Made by a program: the position numbers and the translations under genes. DNA of 38,133 nt, taken from contig CAMKSF010000015.1 in NCBI GenBank assembly GCA_946415375.1, positions 1 to 38,133 of the forward strand. Reading direction: 5' to 3'. The notes below the pieces were generated by a model. That model worked only from the letters and a program-made list of their open reading frames with translations. It was not told where the DNA came from and did no database searches. Origin of the DNA: an uncultured Clostridia bacterium (GTDB taxonomy: Bacteria; Bacillota; Clostridia; TANB77; CAG-508). Below, piece by piece: positions 30,736 through 38,133 of this stretch; position 1 is the stretch's first letter, and every line of letters begins with the position of its first letter.

Positions 30736-31578
30736 TATTTCTTTTCCATTTAAATATTTTAAAATTCCACTATCAGTAGAAAAATTAAATTTTAGTATAT
30801 AACTAGTAAGTTGTTGAGTCTTAAAACCTAGTTTTTTATTTATTTCATAATTGCCATATTTTCCATCACCAACTATTGGAAGACCGATATGTGCTAGATG
30901 GGCTCTAATTTGATGAGTTTTTCCTGTTTGGATTTCAACATCAAGTAAGCATGTTCCATTTGAATTATACTCTAAAACAGAATAGGATGTGATGATCTTA
31001 GAATAACCTTTTTTGGGTTCGTCAGAAATATACACAATTGACTTTTTACTATCTTTGAATAGATATGATGTAAGAGTCTGTGATTTAAATTTAGGTTTGC
31101 CAAAGACTAAAGCAAGATAATGTTTTTCAATTTCATGATTTTTGAATTTATTTAGTAAAATATCTAGTGTTTTCTGATTTTTTGCATATAATACTAATCC
31201 GGAGGTATTTCTATCTAATCTATGACATGGCATAGGTAAGAATCCACAATTTGAGTATTGATTGTGGATAAGTGTTGTTAAACTGTTGCTTCCAGTAACT
31301 TCTATTCCAGATGGTTTATCTATAACTAAAATGTTTTCATCTTCAAAAACTATTTTTAGTTCAACTTTATTTTCTAATAAATCATCTGTAATATATACTT
31401 CAATTACGTCATTTTCAAAAATAGTAATGTTTTCATGTACTCTTTTCCCATTAACCTTAATATCTTTTTTTCGCAAAGTTTTGTATAATAGGTTATTATT
31501 AAGATTTGGAATACTATCTTGTAAAAACTTATTCAATTTTTTTTGATCATATTTTTTATCAACTATTAACTTTTTCAT
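30727..31578 (-). CDS. RluA-family pseudouridine synthase, apparently leaderless
   Basis: Converts uridine to pseudouridine in rRNA or tRNA. The 283-residue protein has an S4-like N-terminal domain (about 1-70) and the catalytic domain with the active-site Asp in HRLDRNTSGLVLYAKN, ENILVIDKPSG, and the C-terminal motif QTGKTHQIRAHLAHIGLPIVGDGKYG. Substrate choice among RluC, RluD or tRNA types is not clear. There is no ribosome-binding site before the ATG; the TATAAT of a good promoter ends six bases before it, so transcription would start at the A of the start codon. No better in-frame start with a ribosome-binding site is seen downstream. It ends in a shared terminator. Confidence 0.9.
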   Translation of the reverse strand: MKKLIVDKKYDQKKLNKFLQDSIPNLNNNLLYKTLRKKDIKVNGKRVHENITIFENDVIEVYITDDLLENKVELKIVFEDENILVIDKPSGIEVTGSNSLTTLIHNQYSNCGFLPMPCHRLDRNTSGLVLYAKNQKTLDILLNKFKNHEIEKHYLALVFGKPKFKSQTLTSYLFKDSKKSIVYISDEPKKGYSKIITSYSVLEYNSNGTCLLDVEIQTGKTHQIRAHLAHIGLPIVGDGKYGNYEINKKLGFKTQQLTSYILKFNFSTDSGILKYLNGKEIKK

Positions 31579-31584
31579 AATACT

Positions 31585-31613
31585 ATTATATATATAAAAT
31601 CAATAAAAATCAA
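31585..31613 (-). promoter_or_regulatory. Promoter producing a leaderless mRNA
   Basis: On the minus strand TTGATT (31608-31613), a 17-base spacer and TATAAT (31585-31590). Only AGTATT (31579-31584) separates the -10 box from the ATG (31576-31578), so +1 falls on or within a base of the start codon. Confidence 0.75.
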
Positions 31614-31631
31614 CTGTAATGCATAAAAGTA

Positions 31632-31660
31632 TTGAAATAATAACGAAAATTTGATAAAAT
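31632..31660 (+). promoter_or_regulatory. Promoter of the rlmD-like gene
   Basis: TTGAAA (31632-31637), a 17-base spacer and TAAAAT (31655-31660) with TGA before it. It is divergent from the leaderless promoter, the two -35 boxes being about 18 bases apart. Confidence 0.65.
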
Positions 31661-31702
31661 AAATAGAAATGATAAGAGAGAAAACAATAAAAGGAGGGAG
31701 AA

Positions 31703-33097
31703 ATGGTTAAGCCAGTTGAAAAAAATAAAGAGTATATTGTAGAGATTATTGACAATGGCTTCGAAGGAGAAGGAATAGCTAAAATTGATGGTTTTACAAT
31801 ATTTATTCCAAATGCAATTAAAGGAGAAAGAATAAAAATTTTAATAGTAAAAGTTTTAAGTTCTCATGCATTTGGTATAATTGTAGAGATTTTAGAAAAA
31901 TCAAAACATAGAGTTGAAGAAGATTGTACTACATACAAGAGATGTGGAGGATGCAATTTAAGACATATAGATTATGAAGAAACTCTTAATATGAAACAAA
32001 GAGTCGTTCAAAATTTGGTTAATAAGAGTTTAAAGAATAAAATAGAAGTTAAGCCAACATGGGGGATGGGAAATCCATATTATTACAGAAATAAGTTACA
32101 ATTTCCTGTTGGAAAGGACAAAGATGGAAATGCAATAGTGGGAGTATTTGCAAATAGAACACATGAAATAATCCAATTAGAAGAATGCATGATACAGGAA
32201 AGACAAGCAACACAAATAGCAAAAGATGTGGTTAATCTGATTAATAAATATAAAATATCAGTATATGATGAAAAAAATCAAACAGGACTGATAAGACATA
32301 TTGTTATAAAAACAGGATTTAGGTCAAGAGAAGTAATGGTAATAATAGTAATTAATGGAGAAGCGTTACCATTCCAAAATGAAATAGTAAAAGAATTAAC
32401 TGAAAAATACAATGAAATAGCAAGTGTAGTTTTAAATGTAAATAATAAAAACACAAATGTTATTCTAGGAGAAAAAAATATTAGTATTATAGGAAATGGA
32501 TATATAGAAGATTTCTTAGGAGAATACTCTTTTAAAATTTCACCATTATCTTTTTATCAAGTAAATCCAGTACAAGCAGAAGCTTTATACAATATAGCAA
32601 TTGAAAATACAGAAATTTCAAAACAAGATATAGTTTTTGATTTATATTGTGGAATTGGAACTATTACACTTTTTGCATCAAAATATGCTAAAAAGGTATA
32701 TGGGGTTGAAATAGTTGAGCAAGCAATAAAAGATGCAAAAGAAAATGCGAAGATGAACAATGTAGAAAATGTAGAGTTTATTGCAGGTGATACAGAACAA
32801 ATACTAACAGATTTAATAGAAACTAAAATTATTATACCTGATATTGTAATTGTAGATCCTCCAAGAAGAGGTTTAGATAATACTACAATAAAAAATATCT
32901 TAAAAATAAAACCAAAAAAGGTTACATATATTAGTTGCAATCCTGCAACACTTATTAGAGACTTGAGTTTATTAGAAGATTTATATGAAATAAAAATGAT
33001 TCAACCAGTGGATATGTTTCCATATACAAGTCATGTTGAAACAATTGCTATTTTAAAGATAAAAAGTAAACAAAGAGGTGATTTAATTGTATTTTAA
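31703..33097 (+). CDS. 23S rRNA (uracil-C5)-methyltransferase, RlmD/RumA family
   Basis: A 464-residue SAM-dependent methyltransferase that makes 5-methyluridine in 23S rRNA. The N-terminal TRAM domain covers about residues 4-65. A four-cysteine iron-sulfur site is indicated by C75, C81 and C84 (CTTYKRCGGC) plus a Cys near 166. The SAM fold has FDLYCGIGTITLFASKYAKKVYGVE, the motif VDPPRRGL, and the catalytic Cys in YISCNPATLIRDL. These fit the RumA/RlmCD branch. AAGGAGGG lies 5-6 bases before the ATG. The C-terminal coding end overlaps the next gene by 11 bases. The exact target uridine cannot be assigned. Confidence 0.93.
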   Translation: MVKPVEKNKEYIVEIIDNGFEGEGIAKIDGFTIFIPNAIKGERIKILIVKVLSSHAFGIIVEILEKSKHRVEEDCTTYKRCGGCNLRHIDYEETLNMKQRVVQNLVNKSLKNKIEVKPTWGMGNPYYYRNKLQFPVGKDKDGNAIVGVFANRTHEIIQLEECMIQERQATQIAKDVVNLINKYKISVYDEKNQTGLIRHIVIKTGFRSREVMVIIVINGEALPFQNEIVKELTEKYNEIASVVLNVNNKNTNVILGEKNISIIGNGYIEDFLGEYSFKISPLSFYQVNPVQAEALYNIAIENTEISKQDIVFDLYCGIGTITLFASKYAKKVYGVEIVEQAIKDAKENAKMNNVENVEFIAGDTEQILTDLIETKIIIPDIVIVDPPRRGLDNTTIKNILKIKPKKVTYISCNPATLIRDLSLLEDLYEIKMIQPVDMFPYTSHVETIAILKIKSKQRGDLIVF

Positions 33098-33500
33098 TAA
33101 AATAATACCAGAATTATCTGTAACAAATTTGCAAGATAGTTTGAATTTTTATAAAGCTATAGGTTTTAAAGTAGAATATGAAAGGCCAGAAAATAAATTT
33201 GTATTTTTATCATTAGGAGAAATACAATTTATGTTACAAGAAATTTCAAAGGATGATAAATGGGATGTAGCACCACTTTCATATCCATTTGGCAATGGAA
33301 TAAACTTTCAACTAGAAGTAGAAGATATAGATATAATATATAAATCATTAGTAGATAATAACTATAAGATTGCATTTGACATAGAAGAGAACTGGTATAG
33401 ACAAGGAGATAAGTTACTAGGGAATAGAGAATTTTTAGTGCAAGATCCAGATGGATATTTAATAAGATTTTCTGAGGATTTAGGCGAAAAAAATATATAA
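33087..33500 (+). CDS. VOC/glyoxalase-bleomycin-resistance superfamily protein (TTG start)
   Basis: A 137-residue protein of the vicinal-oxygen-chelate superfamily. MYFNKIIPELSVTNLQDSLNFYKAIGFKVEY opens the first beta-alpha-beta-beta-beta unit; LGEIQFMLQE, NFQLEVEDIDIIYKSL and VQDPDGYLIRFSEDLG follow in the second, with a Glu at the usual metal position near the end. Similar stand-alone proteins include bleomycin-resistance and lactoylglutathione lyases, but no substrate can be chosen. It starts at TTG 33087, with AGAGGTGA as ribosome-binding site 6 bases before, inside the last codons of the methyltransferase gene; the two are translationally coupled. Confidence 0.85.
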   Translation: MYFNKIIPELSVTNLQDSLNFYKAIGFKVEYERPENKFVFLSLGEIQFMLQEISKDDKWDVAPLSYPFGNGINFQLEVEDIDIIYKSLVDNNYKIAFDIEENWYRQGDKLLGNREFLVQDPDGYLIRFSEDLGEKNI

Positions 33501-33523
33501 ACTTTTAATATAGAAATAAAAAG

Positions 33524-33558
33524 AAAAAGCTATTTTCTAAAAAGAAGATAGCTTTTTT
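33524..33558. terminator. Bidirectional terminator, overlaps the minus-strand stop
   Basis: AAAAAGCTATTTTCT (33524-33538) pairs with AGAAGATAGCTTTTT (33543-33557, one G-U) with a 4-base loop. The end touches the stop codon of the minus-strand gene at 33557-33559. Confidence 0.88.
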
Positions 33559-33931
33559 ATAAATTGTTTTTTTCAATTATATTTTTTATTATTTCTAACA
33601 TTTCATCTTTATTATCATATTCAAAGATATTAGAAGTTATTGATTTTATTGAACTACTAACTGTTTCATTGGACTTATAAATACAGTATATTTTTTTGTT
33701 ATCATCAAAGGCCCAACCAAGCTCAATACCAAGACCTGTTGCAGGCTTACTTACTTCAGCAATGAAGATATCAATATCTTTATAAAAATCTCTAGTATTA
33801 TAAGAAAATTCACTTAATTCATGAGGAAGTAACAAAGTATAATTTTTTAAAAAGTCAGCGTTTTTTAATGGTTCATATAGTTCATTTATATAATCTATTT
33901 CTTTTGAATGTGCAATATATATTTTTTTCAT
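33557..33931 (-). CDS. Nucleoside 2-deoxyribosyltransferase-like (DNPH1/Rcl-like) protein
   Basis: A 124-residue protein with the pattern of the nucleoside 2-deoxyribosyltransferase / DNPH1 fold: MKKIYIAHSKEIDYINELY at the nucleotide-binding start, IDIFIAEVSKPATGLGIELGWAF with the probable catalytic Glu in IELGWA, and a last strand KKIYCIYK. The family cleaves or exchanges N-glycosidic bonds of deoxynucleosides or their monophosphates; the resemblance is clear at IAEVSKPATGLGIELG, but the short length and absent literature comparison make activity uncertain. The start is ATG 33931 after GGAGGT on the minus strand; an in-frame GTG at 33946 lies within that site. It has its own promoter and a shared terminator. 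Confidence 0.6.
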   Translation of the reverse strand: MKKIYIAHSKEIDYINELYEPLKNADFLKNYTLLLPHELSEFSYNTRDFYKDIDIFIAEVSKPATGLGIELGWAFDDNKKIYCIYKSNETVSSSIKSITSNIFEYDNKDEMLEIIKNIIEKNNL

Positions 33932-33950
33932 TTTTAATACCTCCACAAAA

Positions 33951-33979
33951 AGAATAACATAAAAATAAAACTAAGTCAA
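33951..33979 (-). promoter_or_regulatory. Promoter of the deoxyribosyltransferase-like gene
   Basis: On the minus strand TTGACT (33974-33979), a 17-base spacer and TATTCT (33951-33956). Confidence 0.65.
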
Positions 33980-34020
33980 AAAGATATATTAAAAACTTAT
34001 TATTTTTTATATAAAAAGTA

Positions 34021-35371
<1,351 letters not shown>

Positions 35372-35380
35372 GAGGAATAT

Positions 35381-36736
35381 ATGGAAGAAGAACTATTAAG
35401 TATTTCACCAATAGATGGAAGATATAAAAATGCTACAGATGAAGTAAGGAAATATTTTAGCGAATATAATTTGATAAAAAATAGAGTTATTGTTGAAATC
35501 GAGTGGCTAAAAAAACTATTTAGTATAGAAGAAATTGAATTAAAAATAACTGAAGAGGAACTAAATATAATAGACAAAATAGCTGAAAATTTTGATTTAA
35601 ATGCTGCAAAAAGAGTAAAAGAAATTGAACAAACTACAAAACATGATGTAAAAGCAGTTGAATACTATATTGATGAAAAACTAGAAGAAAGTAATCTTCA
35701 AAAGTTTAAACATTTAGTACATTTTACATGTACGTCAGATGATATAAATAATATTGCATATGGAATTATGGAAAAAGAATTAGTACAAAATGTATATATT
35801 CCAAATGTTGTTAAGCTTATTGAATTATTAAAAGAAAAAGCCAAGAAATACGCAAATATTCCTATGCTTTCACATACTCATGGACAAAATGCGACTCCAA
35901 CAACTGTGGGAAAAGAATTTGCTATAGCTGTATTTAGAATGGAAAAGATTTTAGGTAGAATAAAAAATGAAAGATTAACAGGGAAGTTTAATGGAACGGT
36001 AGGAAACTTTAATGCACATATAATAAGCTACCCTAATGTTGATTGGGTGAAAGTTGCAAAAGAGTTTGTAGAAAGTTTTGGATTAGAATACAATATGTAT
36101 ACAACTCAAATTGAGTCACATGATAGTATTGTAATACTATTTTCAGAAATAAAACTATTAAATAATATAATATTAGACTTTGATAATGATATGTGGATGT
36201 ATATTAGTAGAAATTATTTTAAACAAGAAAATGTAGCTGGAGAAGTCGGATCTTCAGTAATGCCACATAAAATTAACCCTATAAATTTTGAAAATTCGAT
36301 GGCTAATTTAAAAATGTCAAATGGAATAATAGATGTATTTTTCAATAATTTGCAAATATCAAGAATGCAAAGAGATCTAAGTGATTCTTCATTACAAAGA
36401 AATATTGGAATGGTATTTGCATATAGTTTAATTGCAATAAAACAAACAATAGTAGGAATTAATAAATCAACAGTAAATGAAGAAAGATTAAAAGATGAAC
36501 TTAATAACACACCAGAGGTTTTAGCAGAAGCAGTTCAAACAATATTAAGGAAAAATGGATTTGAAAATGCTTATGAGGTTTTAAAGGGATTAACAAGAGG
36601 AAAGAATATTACTATAAAAGAAATAAGAGAATTTGTTAGCAATTTAGATATTAATAAAACAGATAAAGAAACATTATTAAATTTAACACCTGAAAGATAT
36701 ATTGGATTAGCTGAAGAATTAGCAAAGAAAGTTTAA
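35381..36736 (+). CDS. purB: Adenylosuccinate lyase
   Basis: Cleaves fumarate from adenylosuccinate and from SAICAR. The 451-residue protein is of the longer type seen in E. coli, not the roughly 430-residue Bacillus form: it opens with LSISPIDGRYKNATDEVRKYFSEYNLIKNR and has HDVKAVEYYIDEKL, HFTCTSDDINNIAYGI, MLSHTHGQNATPTTVGKE and the fumarase-superfamily signature GSSVMPHKINPINFENS (about residues 289-305). TAGGAGG overlaps the purA stop and lies 6 bases before the ATG. The purA-purB pairing makes the two-step route IMP to AMP in one transcript. Confidence 0.96.
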   Translation: MEEELLSISPIDGRYKNATDEVRKYFSEYNLIKNRVIVEIEWLKKLFSIEEIELKITEEELNIIDKIAENFDLNAAKRVKEIEQTTKHDVKAVEYYIDEKLEESNLQKFKHLVHFTCTSDDINNIAYGIMEKELVQNVYIPNVVKLIELLKEKAKKYANIPMLSHTHGQNATPTTVGKEFAIAVFRMEKILGRIKNERLTGKFNGTVGNFNAHIISYPNVDWVKVAKEFVESFGLEYNMYTTQIESHDSIVILFSEIKLLNNIILDFDNDMWMYISRNYFKQENVAGEVGSSVMPHKINPINFENSMANLKMSNGIIDVFFNNLQISRMQRDLSDSSLQRNIGMVFAYSLIAIKQTIVGINKSTVNEERLKDELNNTPEVLAEAVQTILRKNGFENAYEVLKGLTRGKNITIKEIREFVSNLDINKTDKETLLNLTPERYIGLAEELAKKV

Positions 36737-36781
36737 GAAATAATAAAGATGGAAAAAGGAGAACAGTTAGGAGATTTTAAG

Positions 36782-37537
36782 ATGAAGATAAAAGGTAATT
36801 TAATAATATTTAGTACAGATAATGAAGAAAGAAAAGATGTTAGAAGACTAAAAGAAAAAAAACTTCAACTATTGTTATTAGATGATAATACTTTTCCAAT
36901 ATTTGATGTAAAAAAAGATGAATATATAAAAGATGCAGCAACATATAAAATGGAAGAGCTATTTGGAACATCTAAATTTTATATAGAGCAGTTATATACT
37001 TGGGGAGATCCAAAGTACTATACAAATAAAGAGGAAGTTATAGTTACATATTTAGGGATAATAAATAAAAAAAATATAAAAACGATGCTTAAAAATATGG
37101 ATTTTTATGATATAAACATTGAAAACGAAAATTCAAAAATACAAAAGGTTACATTGTGTAATGACAGTAGAAAAATTCAATATAGAATAGAAACAATAAC
37201 AAAAAGAGAAAGAGAGAACATTGACTATATAAATAAACTTGTTCAAAAGTCAGAAATAGATGAATTAACAGCAATCATAATTCATACAGGAATAAAAAGA
37301 TTAAGAAATAGAATAGAAAATACAAACATAGCATTTAGTTTTCTGAATAAAGAATTTGCAATTTCAGAATTACAACAAATATATGAAATAATATTAGATA
37401 AAAAATTAATTGCAGCAAATTTTAGAAAGAAAATAGAACCTATGATTAAGAAAACTAATAAGATTGTAAAGGAATCAGCATATAGGCCATCTAGTTTGTA
37501 TACGTTTAATGATGCATTTATAAGAAACTGGGTATAA
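36782..37537 (+). CDS. NrtR-like protein with degenerate Nudix domain
   Basis: A 251-residue protein with the architecture of NrtR transcription factors: an N-terminal Nudix-type domain and a C-terminal winged helix. YIEQLYTWGDPKYYTNKEEVIVTYLGII (residues about 67-95) and AFSFLNKEFAISELQQIYEIILDKKLIAANFRKKI (about 192-226) are close to NrtR family motifs. The Nudix box is lost: the segment before EQLYTWGDP reads DAATYKMEELFG, without the R-E-x-x-E-E residues of active hydrolases. The start is ATG 36782 after TAGGAG; the in-frame ATG at 36749 has no good site. It follows purB by 45 bases and probably shares the transcript. The effector and DNA targets are unknown. Confidence 0.65.
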   Translation: MKIKGNLIIFSTDNEERKDVRRLKEKKLQLLLLDDNTFPIFDVKKDEYIKDAATYKMEELFGTSKFYIEQLYTWGDPKYYTNKEEVIVTYLGIINKKNIKTMLKNMDFYDINIENENSKIQKVTLCNDSRKIQYRIETITKRERENIDYINKLVQKSEIDELTAIIIHTGIKRLRNRIENTNIAFSFLNKEFAISELQQIYEIILDKKLIAANFRKKIEPMIKKTNKIVKESAYRPSSLYTFNDAFIRNWV

Positions 37538-37577
37538 GACATTTTAGAAAACAAGTGTTATAGAAAAGAGGAGAAAA

Positions 37578-38133
37578 ATGGTTTTTGATGAAGGAAATGA
37601 AATAACAGTTAGAATAAAAGGAAATATAGAAGATTTATATGGATTACTTAAGGAAAGAGGTTATAAAATAGAAAAAGAATTTTGTATTAATGATTCATAT
37701 TTTGTGCCGATAAATCTGAGAATAAAAGAAATGAAGGTTAGAGATATTTTAGCAAAAGCGGTTATAGTAAGGCAATTTGATTATAAAGATAAAGTAAATA
37801 AAACTATAACTTTTAAAAAGAAAATGTTTGATCAAAATGGAGATATAATTAATCAAGAAACAATTAATTGTGATATCATAGACATAGATAGTGCAAAGGA
37901 ATTATTAAATGCTATTGAGTACAAAGAGATTATGAGTATAAAAGAAAAAGACAAAGTATATAAAAAAGATAATTTAGAATTTGCTGTTAAAGACATAATA
38001 AATGGAGAAAAGCTAATAGAGATTGAAACCAAGAACACGATAGGGCTAAGAAATATTCAAGAACTAAAACAAACAATAAATGAGATGGATATTCCAATTG
38101 AAACAGATGATTATTTTATCAAAAAAGCAGAAA
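37578..38133 (+). CDS. CYTH-like domain protein, truncated by the window end
   Basis: An open frame of 185 complete codons running off the right edge; the start ATG 37578 follows GAGGAGA by 5 bases. The opening NEITVRIKGNIEDLYGLLKERGYKIEKEFCINDSYFVP, with the E-x-T-V-R-like strand and a helix, resembles the CYTH fold (class IV adenylate cyclase / thiamine triphosphatase). KTITFKKKMFDQNGDIINQE fits the next basic strands. The classic E-x-E-x-K motif appears only as E-I-T-V-R-I-K, so activity is doubtful. It lies 40 bases after the NrtR-like gene. Its C-terminal end is not visible. Confidence 0.45.
   Translation, partial: MVFDEGNEITVRIKGNIEDLYGLLKERGYKIEKEFCINDSYFVPINLRIKEMKVRDILAKAVIVRQFDYKDKVNKTITFKKKMFDQNGDIINQETINCDIIDIDSAKELLNAIEYKEIMSIKEKDKVYKKDNLEFAVKDIINGEKLIEIETKNTIGLRNIQELKQTINEMDIPIETDDYFIKKAE

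Overview
The window is ordinary chromosome of an AT-rich (about 30-33% G+C in most genes), endospore-forming Firmicute, most likely a Clostridia member. The evidence is the order rpmG-secE-nusG-rplK-rplA-rplJ-rplL, an L10 leader, a MinD/MinE pair followed by RodA, an LCP/CvpA envelope cluster, two small CotF-like spore-coat proteins, strong Shine-Dalgarno sites (GGAGG, AGGTGA), and near-consensus TTGACA-17-TATAAT promoters. I saw no rRNA, tRNA, CRISPR array, prophage or complete insertion sequence. The species cannot be named from this.

Layout: 1-1430, the tail of a flavin-reductase-like gene converging on an unrecognised minus-strand gene. 1440-5070, the ribosomal/secretion/antitermination operon with three control regions: a hairpin-rich rpmG leader, a candidate L1-binding site, and a complete L10 leader with attenuator. 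5110-12020, cell envelope: YdcF-like (DUF218), DUF5711 propeller, CvpA, LytR-CpsA-Psr, a minus-strand D,D-carboxypeptidase, and ComEA. 12040-13117, a G+C-richer putative zinc-metalloprotease lipoprotein that looks imported. 13190-20632, tmk (minus), minD-minE-rodA, dusB, a histidine phosphatase, an unknown gene and aspS. 20703-22311, a small unknown gene and a solitary DUF1016/YhcG-type nuclease gene, both accessory in character. 22353-28276, topA, a Cof-type HAD phosphatase, yqeY and pcrA. 28299-30692, a divergent pair of unrecognised genes and two small coat-protein genes. 30727-33931, a RluA-type pseudouridine synthase (apparently leaderless), an RlmD-type methyltransferase, a VOC protein and a deoxyribosyltransferase-like protein. 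34021-38133, purA-purB, a NrtR-like protein with a degenerate Nudix box, and a CYTH-like gene cut by the window end.

Functional themes are translation (L33, L11, L1, L10, L7/L12, AspRS, DusB, RluA, RlmD), secretion and transcription elongation (SecE, NusG), cell division and wall synthesis (MinDE, RodA, LCP, carboxypeptidase), DNA metabolism (Tmk, TopA, PcrA) and AMP synthesis (PurA, PurB). Many convergent gene pairs share one bidirectional hairpin that includes the stop codon of the minus-strand gene. Several starts given here lie downstream of the longest reading frame, because the upstream start overlaps the ribosome-binding site.

No wholly new multi-gene system is obvious. The best leads are a leaderless pseudouridine-synthase gene, a 10-bp tandem repeat across the promoter of an orphan gene, a MinE with a doubled length, an imported HEVIH lipoprotein, a palindrome inside the DUF1016 gene, and the divergent unknown pair at 28.3-30.1 kb.
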